Below are positions 8,404 to 16,048 of a stretch of 64,000 nucleotides of DNA, piece by piece. Source of the stretch: Lactobacillus kullabergensis (GTDB lineage: Bacteria > Bacillota > Bacilli > Lactobacillales > Lactobacillaceae); NCBI RefSeq assembly GCF_000967195.1, contig NZ_KQ033871.1, forward strand, positions 323,384 to 387,383, read 5' to 3'. The translations under genes were made by a program, and so were the position numbers. How positions within the stretch are numbered: the stretch's first letter is position 1; the number at the start of each line of letters is the position of its first letter. A model generated the notes under the pieces. The model was not told the DNA's origin. It saw only the letters and a list, made by a program, of their open reading frames with translations, and made no database searches.

Positions 8404-9087
8404 TTATACTAATACGTTATTTTCTGGTATTTTTTTTGAAATAAATAATATAGGTGTCTTATCTAAAAATATTAATGAAGTTCGCTTTAAAATGTATGAC
8501 TTTAGAGGAGCCATGAGTTCCTTACATTCCTTGTCGCTTAGTAGGTCAACTGATACACTTTGATAATCCTTTATTTTCATACCCTTTTTTGTCTTCGATA
8601 TTAGTTCCCAAAAAGAGCATTTTCCAATTTCTTTTATTGAAAATCCAATTTCAAAGTTATCGGGGAAAAATATATAATCAAGTGACAAAATTTTAGAAAT
8701 TGAATTTTCTTTTAAAATTCTTTTGTAAACTAAAATGTGTATTAGAGTAGCGAGTGGGACTTCAAGTTTTAAGGATAATTTCTTATCTGCCTCTATAATT
8801 TTATTTTTTAAAACGTGATTTGAAATATTAAGATTACTGTTTTTACCAAAGATTTCAAACCAATCATAATCTTTTTTAGGTTGGTTAATTTCGTATTTTG
8901 TAGTGTTCAATGAAATTATTCCAATATTTTGAAGATATTTTAGAGCTTGTCTAATTGTATCCCTTGAAACAGAATAAATCTTAGCTAGATCTCTTTCTGA
9001 AGGAATTGTTTTCAAATAAATATTCTTAGAAATTTGATATTCAATATCTTTGGCTATTAATTCGCTTTTATTGATAATGTTAACCAT
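8404..9087 (-). CDS. GntR-family transcriptional regulator (UTRA type), second copy
   Basis: 227 residues with an N-terminal winged helix (PSERDLAKIYSVSRDTIRQAL) and a diverged, slightly short UTRA-like C-terminal domain. It is unusually rich in Ile, Lys and Asn compared with its neighbour. It is transcribed away from the EIIA gene at 9.2 kb, from a shared 122-base intergenic region, so it is well placed to control that gene. AAGGAAGAG precedes the ATG. Having two GntR genes side by side suggests that one senses the operon substrate and the other a related one. Confidence 0.8.
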   Translation of the reverse strand: MVNIINKSELIAKDIEYQISKNIYLKTIPSERDLAKIYSVSRDTIRQALKYLQNIGIISLNTTKYEINQPKKDYDWFEIFGKNSNLNISNHVLKNKIIEADKKLSLKLEVPLATLIHILVYKRILKENSISKILSLDYIFFPDNFEIGFSIKEIGKCSFWELISKTKKGMKIKDYQSVSVDLLSDKECKELMAPLKSYILKRTSLIFLDKTPILFISKKIPENNVLV

Positions 9088-9209
9088 TATAAGCTCTTCC
9101 TTGTCAATAATTAATTAACTTAATCTTATCTTAACACTTGAGTTATAGCAATTTTTGATGTTAATTTTTTAAAATTTTTGTAACTGAACAGAATATAAAG
9201 GAGAAAAAA

Positions 9210-9638
9210 ATGATAAAATTTGTGATTGCAACACATGGATATTTTGCTAAGGGATTAAAAATGTCAACTGAATTTATTATGGGAAAGCAAAAAAACTTAT
9301 ATGCGATATGTGCGTATACCTCAGAATGTAAAGATTTCCCTAGGACCATACAAGAAATTCTTAATAACAATCAGAAAGATAAAATAATTTTTGGAACTGA
9401 CATTGCAGGAGGTAGTGTAAATAATGAACTGCAAAAGATTGTTGCATCGAATGATAGACTACATTTGATAGCTGGTATAAATTTGCCTTTTATACTTGAA
9501 TTTTTAACTTCAACTGAAAGTGATTTATCTAAAAGGATAGATGAAAGTATAACAGCATCAAGAAAAAGTATAATAAATTTCGATGAATTTATTAATAAGC
9601 CATCAACAATTAAAGGAGATGGCTTCGACAGTTTCTAA
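9210..9638 (+). CDS. PTS EIIA, mannose family (detached subunit of the gfr-like system)
   Basis: 142 residues. The motif IATHGYFAKG carries the phospho-accepting histidine (His9), and the later GINLPFILEFL is the usual EIIA-Man core. It takes phosphate from HPr and gives it to EIIB. The gfr-like operon has EIIB, EIIC and EIID but no EIIA, so this one, 2.7 kb away behind the two GntR genes, probably completes it. Family members normally carry Asp-Leu-Met-Gly-Gly where this has DIAGGS. The C-terminus is extended and ends GDGFDSF, like the EIIC tail. AAAGGAG precedes the ATG. Confidence 0.82.
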   Translation: MIKFVIATHGYFAKGLKMSTEFIMGKQKNLYAICAYTSECKDFPRTIQEILNNNQKDKIIFGTDIAGGSVNNELQKIVASNDRLHLIAGINLPFILEFLTSTESDLSKRIDESITASRKSIINFDEFINKPSTIKGDGFDSF

Positions 9639-9926
9639 AATCCCGTTACAAAAATAAACAACTTAAATAAGGTGGACAAAATTGTAGCTTTTAATTTATT
9701 TGGAAATCGCTTTCTTATTTTAAATGAATAAAATAACATTTTTTGAAAATAAAACTACTGTAATTACTCTCAATATTGTGCTATTATTTTCTTAGACTAA
9801 GAAAGAGAGGTAGATTACTCCATATGCATGTGTTAACTCAAAATTTTGAGCAATTTGCTATGGGGGAAGTGCGGCTTTCTTATCTGAACAATCTGTTGTT
9901 GCTGTTTTTTAATATGATCATTAATG
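9639..9926 (+). ncRNA. Structured leader before the PhnD-like gene (candidate orphan riboswitch)
   Basis: The 360 bases before the PhnD-like gene hold no supported protein gene. TAAGAAAG (9798-9805) and CTTTCTTA (9875-9882) pair perfectly and enclose about 70 bases that include a small hairpin (CTCAAAATTTTGAG) and a GGGGGAAG segment. TATTAT near 9782 could be the -10 box. A strong terminator follows at 9927-9967. This layout, a closed domain followed by a terminator, is what attenuators and riboswitches look like. I compared it by eye with lysine, SAM, purine, THF, preQ1, TPP and FMN riboswitches and found no match. A weak cre-like site lies at about 9702-9715. Confidence 0.45.
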
Positions 9927-9967
9927 GACTTAGCATGTCACGCAACGTGAAATGCTAAGTCTTTTTT
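9927..9967 (+). terminator. Strong terminator/attenuator upstream of the PhnD-like gene
   Basis: GACTTAGCAT pairs with ATGCTAAGTC and, after one mismatch, TCACG pairs with CGTGA, giving a 15-bp stem with a three-base loop, followed by six T. The PhnD start codon is only 31 bases beyond the T-run, which leaves no room for a promoter. The gene must therefore be read through this terminator. Confidence 0.85.
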
Positions 9968-9998
9968 GATTGCTATATTTCCAGATCAGGAGGAAATC

Positions 9999-10928
9999 AT
10001 GCCAAAATTTAAGAAGTTTTTAGTTGGTGCTGTTGCAGTTTTGGGCACTGCTTTACTTGCTGGGTGCTCTAACTCAGCTAAAAAACAAGCTGATAGCGGT
10101 ACTCCAAAGTCTCTCAACGTGCAGTTCGTACCGAGCGTTTCTGCTAATACTCTGGAGACTAAGGCCAAACCATTAGAAAAAATGCTATCAAAGCGTCTGG
10201 GAATTCCAGTTCACGTTTCAGTTTCAACAAGTGGTAATGCACTGGTAGAAGCAATGAAATCCAAAAAAATAGATGTCGGTTTTTTGCCGGGTGATGACTA
10301 CGTACAAGCACATAAACAGCATGCAGCTGATGTTTTATTACAGTCAGAGCGGTTTGGTTTGACTAGACCAGATGGCAACTGGACTAAAAAATTAGTTCAT
10401 ACTTTCCATTCTGAAATCTTAGTTAGAAAAGATTCTGGTATTAAGAGTTGGAGGGATCTTAAAGGTAAGAAAATTTCCATTCAAAGCCCAACCTCAACGT
10501 CCGGTTATATTTTTCCAGTAGCTGAATTGAAAGAAAAAGGATTAGATGTTCCTCGCAGCTGTAAGTTGGTCACTACGACTGGACACGATCAGGCAGTTCT
10601 AAACGTTTTAAATAAAGATACTGATGCAGCTTTTGTTTTTGAGGATGCCCGTAATAATGTTATTAAGGACAACCCTAAGATTAAGTCCCAAGTTGTGCCA
10701 ATTTATTACACAACGGAAATTCCTAATGATACTATTTCGGTCATCCCGAGCTTGTCTAAATCATTCCGGGAAAAGTTAGCTAATGCATTTATTGCAATTG
10801 GTAAATCTAAAGAAGGTAAAAAAGTTATAGAGCGGGTTTATTCTCATGAAGGATATGTCAAAGCCAAAGATAGTGACTATGACACTGTTCGTAAGTATGA
10901 AAAAATTGCTGAGTCAATTAAAAAGTAA
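9999..10928 (+). CDS. PhnD-like substrate-binding lipoprotein of an ABC transporter
   Basis: 309 residues. A lipoprotein signal peptide ends with the lipobox LLAGC (cysteine near residue 23), so the protein is anchored outside the membrane. The rest is the phosphate/phosphite/phosphonate-binding PhnD fold (KPLEKMLSKRLGIPVHVSVS, SYxFPVAEL-like hinge). The start is set by AGGAGG at 9989-9994; a TTG upstream belongs to the terminator. No ATP-binding or permease gene lies nearby and a terminator follows, so it is an orphan in this window. The ligand is unknown; PhnD-family proteins in Firmicutes bind more than phosphonates. Confidence 0.85.
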   Translation: MPKFKKFLVGAVAVLGTALLAGCSNSAKKQADSGTPKSLNVQFVPSVSANTLETKAKPLEKMLSKRLGIPVHVSVSTSGNALVEAMKSKKIDVGFLPGDDYVQAHKQHAADVLLQSERFGLTRPDGNWTKKLVHTFHSEILVRKDSGIKSWRDLKGKKISIQSPTSTSGYIFPVAELKEKGLDVPRSCKLVTTTGHDQAVLNVLNKDTDAAFVFEDARNNVIKDNPKIKSQVVPIYYTTEIPNDTISVIPSLSKSFREKLANAFIAIGKSKEGKKVIERVYSHEGYVKAKDSDYDTVRKYEKIAESIKK

Positions 10929-10955
10929 TTAAGCTTATAAATAATTACTATAAAG

Positions 10956-10996
10956 TGCATCTTTTGTTGTTTGAACAGGAAAAGATGCATTTTTTG
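10956..10996 (+). terminator. Terminator after the PhnD-like gene
   Basis: TGCATCTTTT and AAAAGATGCA form a 10-bp stem with a 14-base loop, followed by a T-run. Confidence 0.85.
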
Positions 10997-11146
10997 TACT
11001 TAAAATATAGAATTAATATGGTTAAGAATAAGTTTTTATAATAATTTGCAATTATTGCTTTAGCAAATAGAAAAAGATTGTTTTAATGATTTTAATTAAA
11101 AAGCACCTTTTTAAGTTTATATCAAGTTATCGAACAGTTTCAAACA

Positions 11147-11174
11147 TTGACAAACAAAAAGGAACAGCTATAAT
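11147..11174 (+). promoter_or_regulatory. Promoter of the DeoR/lac operon
   Basis: TTGACA (11147-11152) and TATAAT (11169-11174) are separated by 16 bases. CAAACATTGACAAACAAAAA-type A-rich repeats overlap the -35 box; DeoR-family sugar regulators bind such ACAAA motifs, so autoregulation is plausible. Confidence 0.7.
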
Positions 11175-11224
11175 TAAAATGAACTAAGTTAGTTGCATAA
11201 TCTAGTTTAAGAAGTAGGTTACTA

Positions 11225-11980
11225 ATGTTAAAAAGCGAAAGACTGAAAACTATTTTACAAGTAGTAAAAACCCAGAAATTTGTCACAGTAGATGAACTGG
11301 CGCAGGCTTTAAAAGTTTCTGACATGACAATTAGGCGAGACCTCAATGAACTTCATAAAGCAAATAAGATATTGCGTGTCCATGGTGGTGCACAATTATT
11401 ATCTGATCAAACTCGGACTGAAAAAAGTTATGAGCAAAAACGTGAAATTCATAGTAAAGAAAAATATGAAGTAGCAAAAAGGGCTTGTAATTTGATTCAT
11501 GAAAATGATTCAATTTACGTTGGTCCTGGAACAACTTTAGAATTGCTGGTTGCTAATTTAAAAGTTAAGCATCTTAGGATTGTTACTAATTCATTGCCTG
11601 TATTTGAAGCTGCCAAAAATAATATGAATGATTACGATTTAATTATGGTTGGTGGCTCATACCGAAGAATTAGTGGTGCTTTTGTAGGTGCTTTGGCCAA
11701 TAATGAACTGAAAACTATGTCATTTTCTGTGGGTTTTGTTGGTGTTAATGGCATTAAAGATACTTCCTTGACAACTGCTAACTTAGAGGAGGGTCAAACC
11801 GAAGGTATTGGATTAGATCATTCACAAATAAAATTTGTGGCGGCTGATTATACTAAATTGGATCATAGTGATTTTCACCAATTTTATGATTTGCGTAACG
11901 TGGATGGTTTAATTACTAATCGGGGAATTGAGCCCGAGTTGGAAAAGCATTACAGTCAATTTACGACTATTTATAAATAG
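11225..11980 (+). CDS. DeoR-family transcriptional regulator (LacR-like)
   Basis: 251 residues. The N-terminal DeoR helix-turn-helix (VTVDELAQALKVSDMTIRRDL, about 19-40) is followed by the DeoRC sensor domain, which resembles ribose-5-phosphate isomerase and binds a sugar phosphate (here IYVGPGTTLELL). In lactic acid bacteria LacR responds to tagatose-6-phosphate. It is followed 24 bases later by lacA and lacB, and the Gat-type PTS operon has a similar A-rich operator-like region, so it most likely controls both. Confidence 0.85.
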   Translation: MLKSERLKTILQVVKTQKFVTVDELAQALKVSDMTIRRDLNELHKANKILRVHGGAQLLSDQTRTEKSYEQKREIHSKEKYEVAKRACNLIHENDSIYVGPGTTLELLVANLKVKHLRIVTNSLPVFEAAKNNMNDYDLIMVGGSYRRISGAFVGALANNELKTMSFSVGFVGVNGIKDTSLTTANLEEGQTEGIGLDHSQIKFVAADYTKLDHSDFHQFYDLRNVDGLITNRGIEPELEKHYSQFTTIYK

Positions 11981-12004
11981 TTTTGTTTGAGAGGAGATTT
12001 GACT

Positions 12005-12433
12005 ATGAAAGTTGTCATTGGTAGTGACAAGGCAGGTTTTACCTTAAAAGAAAAAGTAAAAGATTACCTGAAGGCACATCACTATGATGTTTTGGATGTT
12101 ACTCCGGAACCCGCTGAGGATTTTGTTGAATCTAGTTTAAAGGTAACTCATGAAGTATTAGACAATGGCATTAAAAAAGCTATTATGTTTGACGAATACG
12201 GCGTAGGGTCTGCCATGGCGTCAAATAAGGTTAAAGGCATGGTTACCGCAAATGTTAATGAAGAAAGGACTGCACATATGACTGCTATGCACAATGGTGC
12301 AAAAGCTATTGCTTTAGGTAGCGGTATTGTAGGTGAAAAACTGGCTTATTCAATCGTGCAACATTATTTGGATACTGAATATGCTGGTGGTCGCCATCAA
12401 GTGCGTTTGAATATGCTTGAAGAAATGATTTAA
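12005..12433 (+). CDS. lacA: Galactose-6-phosphate isomerase subunit LacA
   Basis: 142 residues, the normal LacA length. LacA and LacB together convert D-galactose-6-phosphate to D-tagatose-6-phosphate, the first cytoplasmic step after PTS uptake of galactose or lactose. The RpiB/LacAB fold is clear: [17 protein letters not shown] at the start, [17 protein letters not shown] in the middle and [14 protein letters not shown] later. The start is set by GAGGAG at 11991-11996, eight bases before ATG 12005. It is 12 bases before lacB. Confidence 0.93.
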   Translation: MKVVIGSDKAGFTLKEKVKDYLKAHHYDVLDVTPEPAEDFVESSLKVTHEVLDNGIKKAIMFDEYGVGSAMASNKVKGMVTANVNEERTAHMTAMHNGAKAIALGSGIVGEKLAYSIVQHYLDTEYAGGRHQVRLNMLEEMI

Positions 12434-12445
12434 GGAGGCTTACTA

Positions 12446-13021
12446 ATGCTAGATAATGATAGACCACAACCCGAGTTTGTTGATCCTAAAAATGATAAGC
12501 ATATGGTCATTGCTTTAGGAAATGATCATATCGTTACTTCTGTCAAAATGGCTATTTCTGATCATTTAAAAGAAGAGGGATATCAGGTTATTGATGAAGG
12601 TACTCATGATAATACCAGAACCCACTATCCAATTTACGGTAAACGTGTTGCTGAAGATGTTGCCGATGGTCGTGCCGATTTAGGTATTGTCCTTTGTGGT
12701 ACTGGTATCGGTATCTCAACTGCTGCAGATAAAAATGAGGGAGTTCGTGCAGCTATGGTTGGTGATGTTGCTCAAGCTGAATATGCTCGACGTGAATTGA
12801 ATGCCAATGTTTTAGGCTTTGGTGGTATAGTTTTAGGACGTGACTTTATTTTTGACATTGTCGACTCATTCTTAAATGCAAAATATGAGTCTACTCCGGA
12901 AAGACAAAATTTAATTGCCAAAATCGATGGTATTGCTAAACCAAATCCTGATCAAAAGGATAACGTACACTTCTTTGATGAAGAAAATAAGAAGTGGGCT
13001 GAAGGCGTATACCACGACTAA
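12446..13021 (+). CDS. lacB: Galactose-6-phosphate isomerase subunit LacB
   Basis: 191 residues; LacB is usually about 171, and this copy has an extra hydrophilic N-terminus of about 20 residues before the conserved [15 protein letters not shown]. The RpiB-type motif [18 protein letters not shown] contains the catalytic cysteine. It is the catalytic partner of LacA. AAGGAGG precedes the ATG and a terminator follows the stop, so deoR-lacA-lacB form one unit. No lacC follows, unlike classical lacABCD operons; lacD is 17 kb away. Confidence 0.92.
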   Translation: MLDNDRPQPEFVDPKNDKHMVIALGNDHIVTSVKMAISDHLKEEGYQVIDEGTHDNTRTHYPIYGKRVAEDVADGRADLGIVLCGTGIGISTAADKNEGVRAAMVGDVAQAEYARRELNANVLGFGGIVLGRDFIFDIVDSFLNAKYESTPERQNLIAKIDGIAKPNPDQKDNVHFFDEENKKWAEGVYHD

Positions 13022-13071
13022 GACGGGAAAATAATATAAAAATAAAGAATTAAAATTTTAATCGCACATTG

Positions 13072-13105
13072 AAGCCATGATTTAAATGTCATGGCTTTAT
13101 TTTGT
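13072..13105 (+). terminator. Terminator after lacB
   Basis: AAGCCATGA and TCATGGCTT form a 9-bp stem, followed by a T-rich stretch interrupted by A and G. Confidence 0.7.
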
Positions 13106-13249
13106 GGAATTATTTTTGTTTTGTTTAATTAGTAAAAATTAGAATAGTAACAACTTCTGAATGCTGTCTGATTAACTGTTTATAGCAAGTTAATCACTTT
13201 AATTGGCAAGGAACATGGTAATTTTGATGACTTTTTTGCTTTATTTTTT

Positions 13250-13288
13250 AAAAAAGCGTTTGCATTTTTCTTTGCCATTAAATATAAT
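13250..13288 (+). promoter_or_regulatory. Promoter and cre-like site of the Gat-type PTS operon
   Basis: A cre-like sequence at 13250-13265 (minus strand ATGCAAACGCTTTTTT) matches the consensus at 14 of 16 positions. It overlaps a possible -35 box TTGCAT (13260-13265); the -10 box TATAAT is at 13283-13288 with a 17-base spacer. Confidence 0.6.
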
Positions 13289-13292
13289 AGCT

Positions 13293-13346
13293 ATAGACAA
13301 GCGAACAAAAACTAACATAATCAAACAAAAGCGAAAGCTTGTCTAT
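13293..13346 (+). promoter_or_regulatory. Long inverted repeat in the 5' leader of the Gat-type operon
   Basis: ATAGACAAGC (13293-13302) and GCTTGTCTAT (13337-13346) are perfect complements around a 34-base A-rich loop that carries repeated ACAAAA motifs. It starts at about the expected transcription start and ends five bases before the ribosome site. It may be a 5' stabilising hairpin, a DeoR operator, or both. Confidence 0.6.
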
Positions 13347-13366
13347 TGTTAAGGAGGGCCTAATTT

Positions 13367-13855
13367 GTGAAAGAAAATAACTTGTTTTCTGCAAATGCAG
13401 TATTTGTAAGTGATGCATCAGAACCAACCACAATTTTTAAGGAAGTTTCGGATAAATTACTTGCTCTTGATTTGGTCAACGATGGCTTTTTCAATGGAAT
13501 TAACCAGCGTGAACAACAATATCCGACCGGGATAGATACTTCACCTATTGCAAAGGAATTACCCAACATTGCTGTACCGCATACTGAAGGAGAGTTTGTT
13601 AATACTTGTTTGATAGTGCCTGTTGCTTTAAAGGCACCAGTATCTTTCAAAAACATGATTGCACCTGATCAGAGTTTGCCTGTAAAATTTCTGTTTATGA
13701 TTTTGAATAATAATCCAGAAGGACAAGCAAACATTTTAGCACAAATTATGGACTTTCTTAGACTTACATCCGTTTCAAAGTTACAAACATTATTCAATCT
13801 TACCGAGACTGATAAAATTTATCAGTTTTTAAGTGAGAATTTTAGTCAACAGTAG
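13367..13855 (+). CDS. PTS EIIA, galactitol family
   Basis: 162 residues of the fructose/mannitol-type EIIA fold. The segment NIAVPHTEGEF holds the phospho-histidine. In this family EIIA passes phosphate from HPr to a separate EIIB. The GTG start lies nine bases after AAGGAGG (13351-13357). It opens a three-gene PTS operon with EIIB and EIIC. Because lacAB lies just upstream and no galactitol-1-phosphate dehydrogenase (GatD) is present, the substrate is more likely galactose than galactitol; Gat-family systems importing galactose are known in streptococci. Confidence 0.88.
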   Translation: MKENNLFSANAVFVSDASEPTTIFKEVSDKLLALDLVNDGFFNGINQREQQYPTGIDTSPIAKELPNIAVPHTEGEFVNTCLIVPVALKAPVSFKNMIAPDQSLPVKFLFMILNNNPEGQANILAQIMDFLRLTSVSKLQTLFNLTETDKIYQFLSENFSQQ

Positions 13856-13866
13856 GAGGGCTTTTT

Positions 13867-14181
13867 ATGAGCAGAGAAGTAAAATTTATAGCTGCATGTG
13901 GTGCTGGGGTAAACTCATCTCACCAAATTAAGGATGCAGTTGAAGAAGAAATGAGAAAGCGTGGTTATAACGTCAAAGTTGATGCCTATATGATTAAGGA
14001 TGTCAATGAAGATCTTTTATCACATTATGATGGTTATTTGACAATTGCCAAAACTGATCTTTCCTTTAAACCAAAAATTCCATTAATTGATGCAGGAGCA
14101 ATTTTATACCGTATACCTGCTATGGCTAAACCAGTTTATGACAATGTGGAAAAAGTTGTTAAAGAAATTAATGCTAAATAA
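13867..14181 (+). CDS. PTS EIIB, galactitol family
   Basis: 104 residues. The P-loop-like motif AACGAGVNSSHQI contains the phospho-cysteine (Cys11). This small cytoplasmic subunit transfers phosphate from EIIA to the sugar bound by EIIC. It lies 11 bases after EIIA with GGAGGG before its ATG and 21 bases before EIIC. Confidence 0.9.
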   Translation: MSREVKFIAACGAGVNSSHQIKDAVEEEMRKRGYNVKVDAYMIKDVNEDLLSHYDGYLTIAKTDLSFKPKIPLIDAGAILYRIPAMAKPVYDNVEKVVKEINAK

Positions 14182-14202
14182 GATTTCATGAGGAAATAAA
14201 AA

Positions 14203-15621
14203 ATGAATGGGATAATTAGTTTTGCTAACTCACTTTTTAAGCCTTTGATTGATATGGGTGCAGCTACAATAATGTTAATTGTTTTGACGTTAATCGCTGT
14301 ACTGTTTCGCGTCAAGTTCACTAAGGCCTTAGAAGGTGGTTTAAAATTAGCTATTGCTATTACAGCGATAGGTAATGTTATGAATATGCTGACGACAGCA
14401 TTTCAAAAGCCAATGATGCAATTTGTTAAGCATACTGGCATCCACATGGATATGCAGGATATGGGTTGGGCTCCACTTGCTACTATAACTTGGGGATCAC
14501 CATATACCTTGTTTTATCTGCTAGTTTTAATTATTTTAAATGTTGTTCTACTGGTATTAAATAAGACAAACACGCTTGATGTAGATATCTTTGATGTTTG
14601 GCACCTGGCATTCGATGGTTTGTTCTGTGTTTATGTCGGTGCCCCTCTTTGGCTATCAACTTTGTTAGTCCTTTTCATTGGCACAATGAAAATTATTAAC
14701 TCTGACTTAATGAAGCCAACATTTAATGACTTATTAGATGCCCCTGAAGGCAACCCAATGACTACTACGCACATGAACTATATGATGAATCCTATCATAA
14801 TGGTATTCAATAAGTTCTTTGATAAATGTTTGCCATGGCTTGATAAATTTGACTTTGATTCTACTAAATTGAACGAAAAAATCGGATTTTGGGGCAGTAG
14901 ATTTGCTATTGGCGTTTACCTTGGTGTGTTTGTTTCTTTGCTAGCTGGCAATAATTTCGCTACTGAGCAGGGATGGAAAGACATGTTTACACTATCATTT
15001 ATTGGTGGTTCATGTATTGAACTGTTCTCTGTAATTGGTTCATGGTTCATCGCTTCCGTTGAGCCTTTGTCTCAAGGTATTGCCGATTTTGCTACCAAGA
15101 AGTTTTCTGGTCGTACCTTTAATATCGGACTTGACTGGCCATTCTTAGCTGGCCGTTCTGAAATTTGGGCTGCCGCAAATGTTTTGGCTCCAATTATGAT
15201 GCTTGAAGCAATGGTTTTGCCAGGTAACAGACTAATGCCTTTAGGTGGCATCATCGCTATGGGTGTTACTCCGGCTTTGCTAGTTGTTACTCGTGGTAAA
15301 ATTATTCGGATGATTATCATTGGAACCGTTGAATTACCTATCTTCCTTTGGGCAGGTACTATGGTTGGTCCATTTGTTACCAACATGGCTCACTCAGTAG
15401 GTGCGGCTATTCCTGCACATACATTGGTTTCAGACACTACTATGGAAGGTCCAGTTGAAAAATTCTTGGCTTACCTAGTGGGAAATGCCTGGAAACAACA
15501 AGGAATGTTTATAGTTTATGCCTTAATCGCTTTGGCAGTTTACCTGCTCTTATTTATCTGGTATGCAAAACAGATGAAGAAGAGAAATGCAGAATACGCT
15601 GCAGCTAAAAAGGCTAATTAA
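14203..15621 (+). CDS. PTS EIIC, galactitol family permease
   Basis: 472 residues with many membrane helices, matching the GatC family in length and in motifs such as IGFWGSRFAIGVYLG and the central NIGLDWPFLAGRSEIWAAANVLAPIMMLEA (given only in part here by its ends, residues about 306-335). It forms the sugar channel. It is the third gene of the operon, and a small membrane protein follows 34 bases later. The likely cargo is galactose, delivered as galactose-6-phosphate to LacAB; this is inferred from context. Confidence 0.9.
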   Translation: MNGIISFANSLFKPLIDMGAATIMLIVLTLIAVLFRVKFTKALEGGLKLAIAITAIGNVMNMLTTAFQKPMMQFVKHTGIHMDMQDMGWAPLATITWGSPYTLFYLLVLIILNVVLLVLNKTNTLDVDIFDVWHLAFDGLFCVYVGAPLWLSTLLVLFIGTMKIINSDLMKPTFNDLLDAPEGNPMTTTHMNYMMNPIIMVFNKFFDKCLPWLDKFDFDSTKLNEKIGFWGSRFAIGVYLGVFVSLLAGNNFATEQGWKDMFTLSFIGGSCIELFSVIGSWFIASVEPLSQGIADFATKKFSGRTFNIGLDWPFLAGRSEIWAAANVLAPIMMLEAMVLPGNRLMPLGGIIAMGVTPALLVVTRGKIIRMIIIGTVELPIFLWAGTMVGPFVTNMAHSVGAAIPAHTLVSDTTMEGPVEKFLAYLVGNAWKQQGMFIVYALIALAVYLLLFIWYAKQMKKRNAEYAAAKKAN

Positions 15622-15655
15622 TCATTAATAATGTTTTGGCTTAAGGGTGACTAAA

Positions 15656-15892
15656 TTGAAGAAAACAAAAGTAACGGCTAAGGAAAAAGCAAGAAGGAAT
15701 CGCATCCTTTTTTGGGCGATTGTTGTAATTGTGGTTAACTTGCTACAGATTTTATTTAAAAATTGGATAACAAGCCTAATTGCCATGGTTGGTACAATTT
15801 ATGCCTTATATCGAATCGTTGTTTTTGATAATCCTAAAAATCGCCTTAGTCAAAAATACTATGATTGGAAAGGCAATAAGCTAAGTAAATAA
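15656..15892 (+). CDS. Small two-helix membrane protein downstream of the Gat-type EIIC
   Basis: About 78 residues. A basic N-terminus (KKTKVTAKEKARRNR) is followed by two hydrophobic segments (about 19-37 and 38-55) and a basic, polar tail. TTG 15656 has AAGGG eight bases upstream and is preferred over GTG 15647, which overlaps that site. It ends just before the operon terminator, so it is probably expressed with the PTS. I do not recognise a family; a small accessory or stability factor for the transporter is possible but unproven. Confidence 0.6.
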   Translation: MKKTKVTAKEKARRNRILFWAIVVIVVNLLQILFKNWITSLIAMVGTIYALYRIVVFDNPKNRLSQKYYDWKGNKLSK

Positions 15893-15900
15893 ATTTATTA

Positions 15901-15936
15901 AATACCATTGGGAAGCTCAATCTCAATGGTATTTTT
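15901..15936 (+). terminator. Terminator of the Gat-type PTS operon
   Basis: AATACCATTG and CAATGGTATT form a 10-bp stem with a 13-base loop and a short T-run. Confidence 0.85.
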
Positions 15937-16014
15937 ATGTAAAAATAAGTTTTAATTAGCAATATTTTGTAGAAATCAAATTGCAATAAACCGCTTTCTC
16001 TGATAAACTTTAAG

Positions 16015-16026
16015 TGGTATCAACCA
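16015..16026. promoter_or_regulatory. Predicted operator of the aga GntR regulator, at its own promoter
   Basis: TGGTATCAACCA is an inverted repeat TGGT-N4-ACCA, the shape of NagR/DasR-type operators. It lies just after a possible promoter (TTGCAA 15981-15986, TAAACT 16004-16009). A second copy with the same spacing sits in the agaB promoter at 18041. Confidence 0.6.
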
Positions 16027-16048
16027 GTTAATTGAGGAGGGGGTATTA

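Noticed and set aside
9702..9715. cre-like GGAAATCGCTTTCT after the EIIA gene
   Set aside because: Only 12 of 14 consensus positions match and it is not placed at a clear promoter, so it is mentioned only in the leader entry.
9776..9958. 60-residue open frame in the leader of the PhnD-like gene
   Set aside because: It runs through the closed domain and into the terminator hairpin, lacks a ribosome site, and its composition is not protein-like.
15985..16002. cre-like sequence near AACCGCTTTCTCTG
   Set aside because: At least four mismatches to the cre consensus, including conserved positions.
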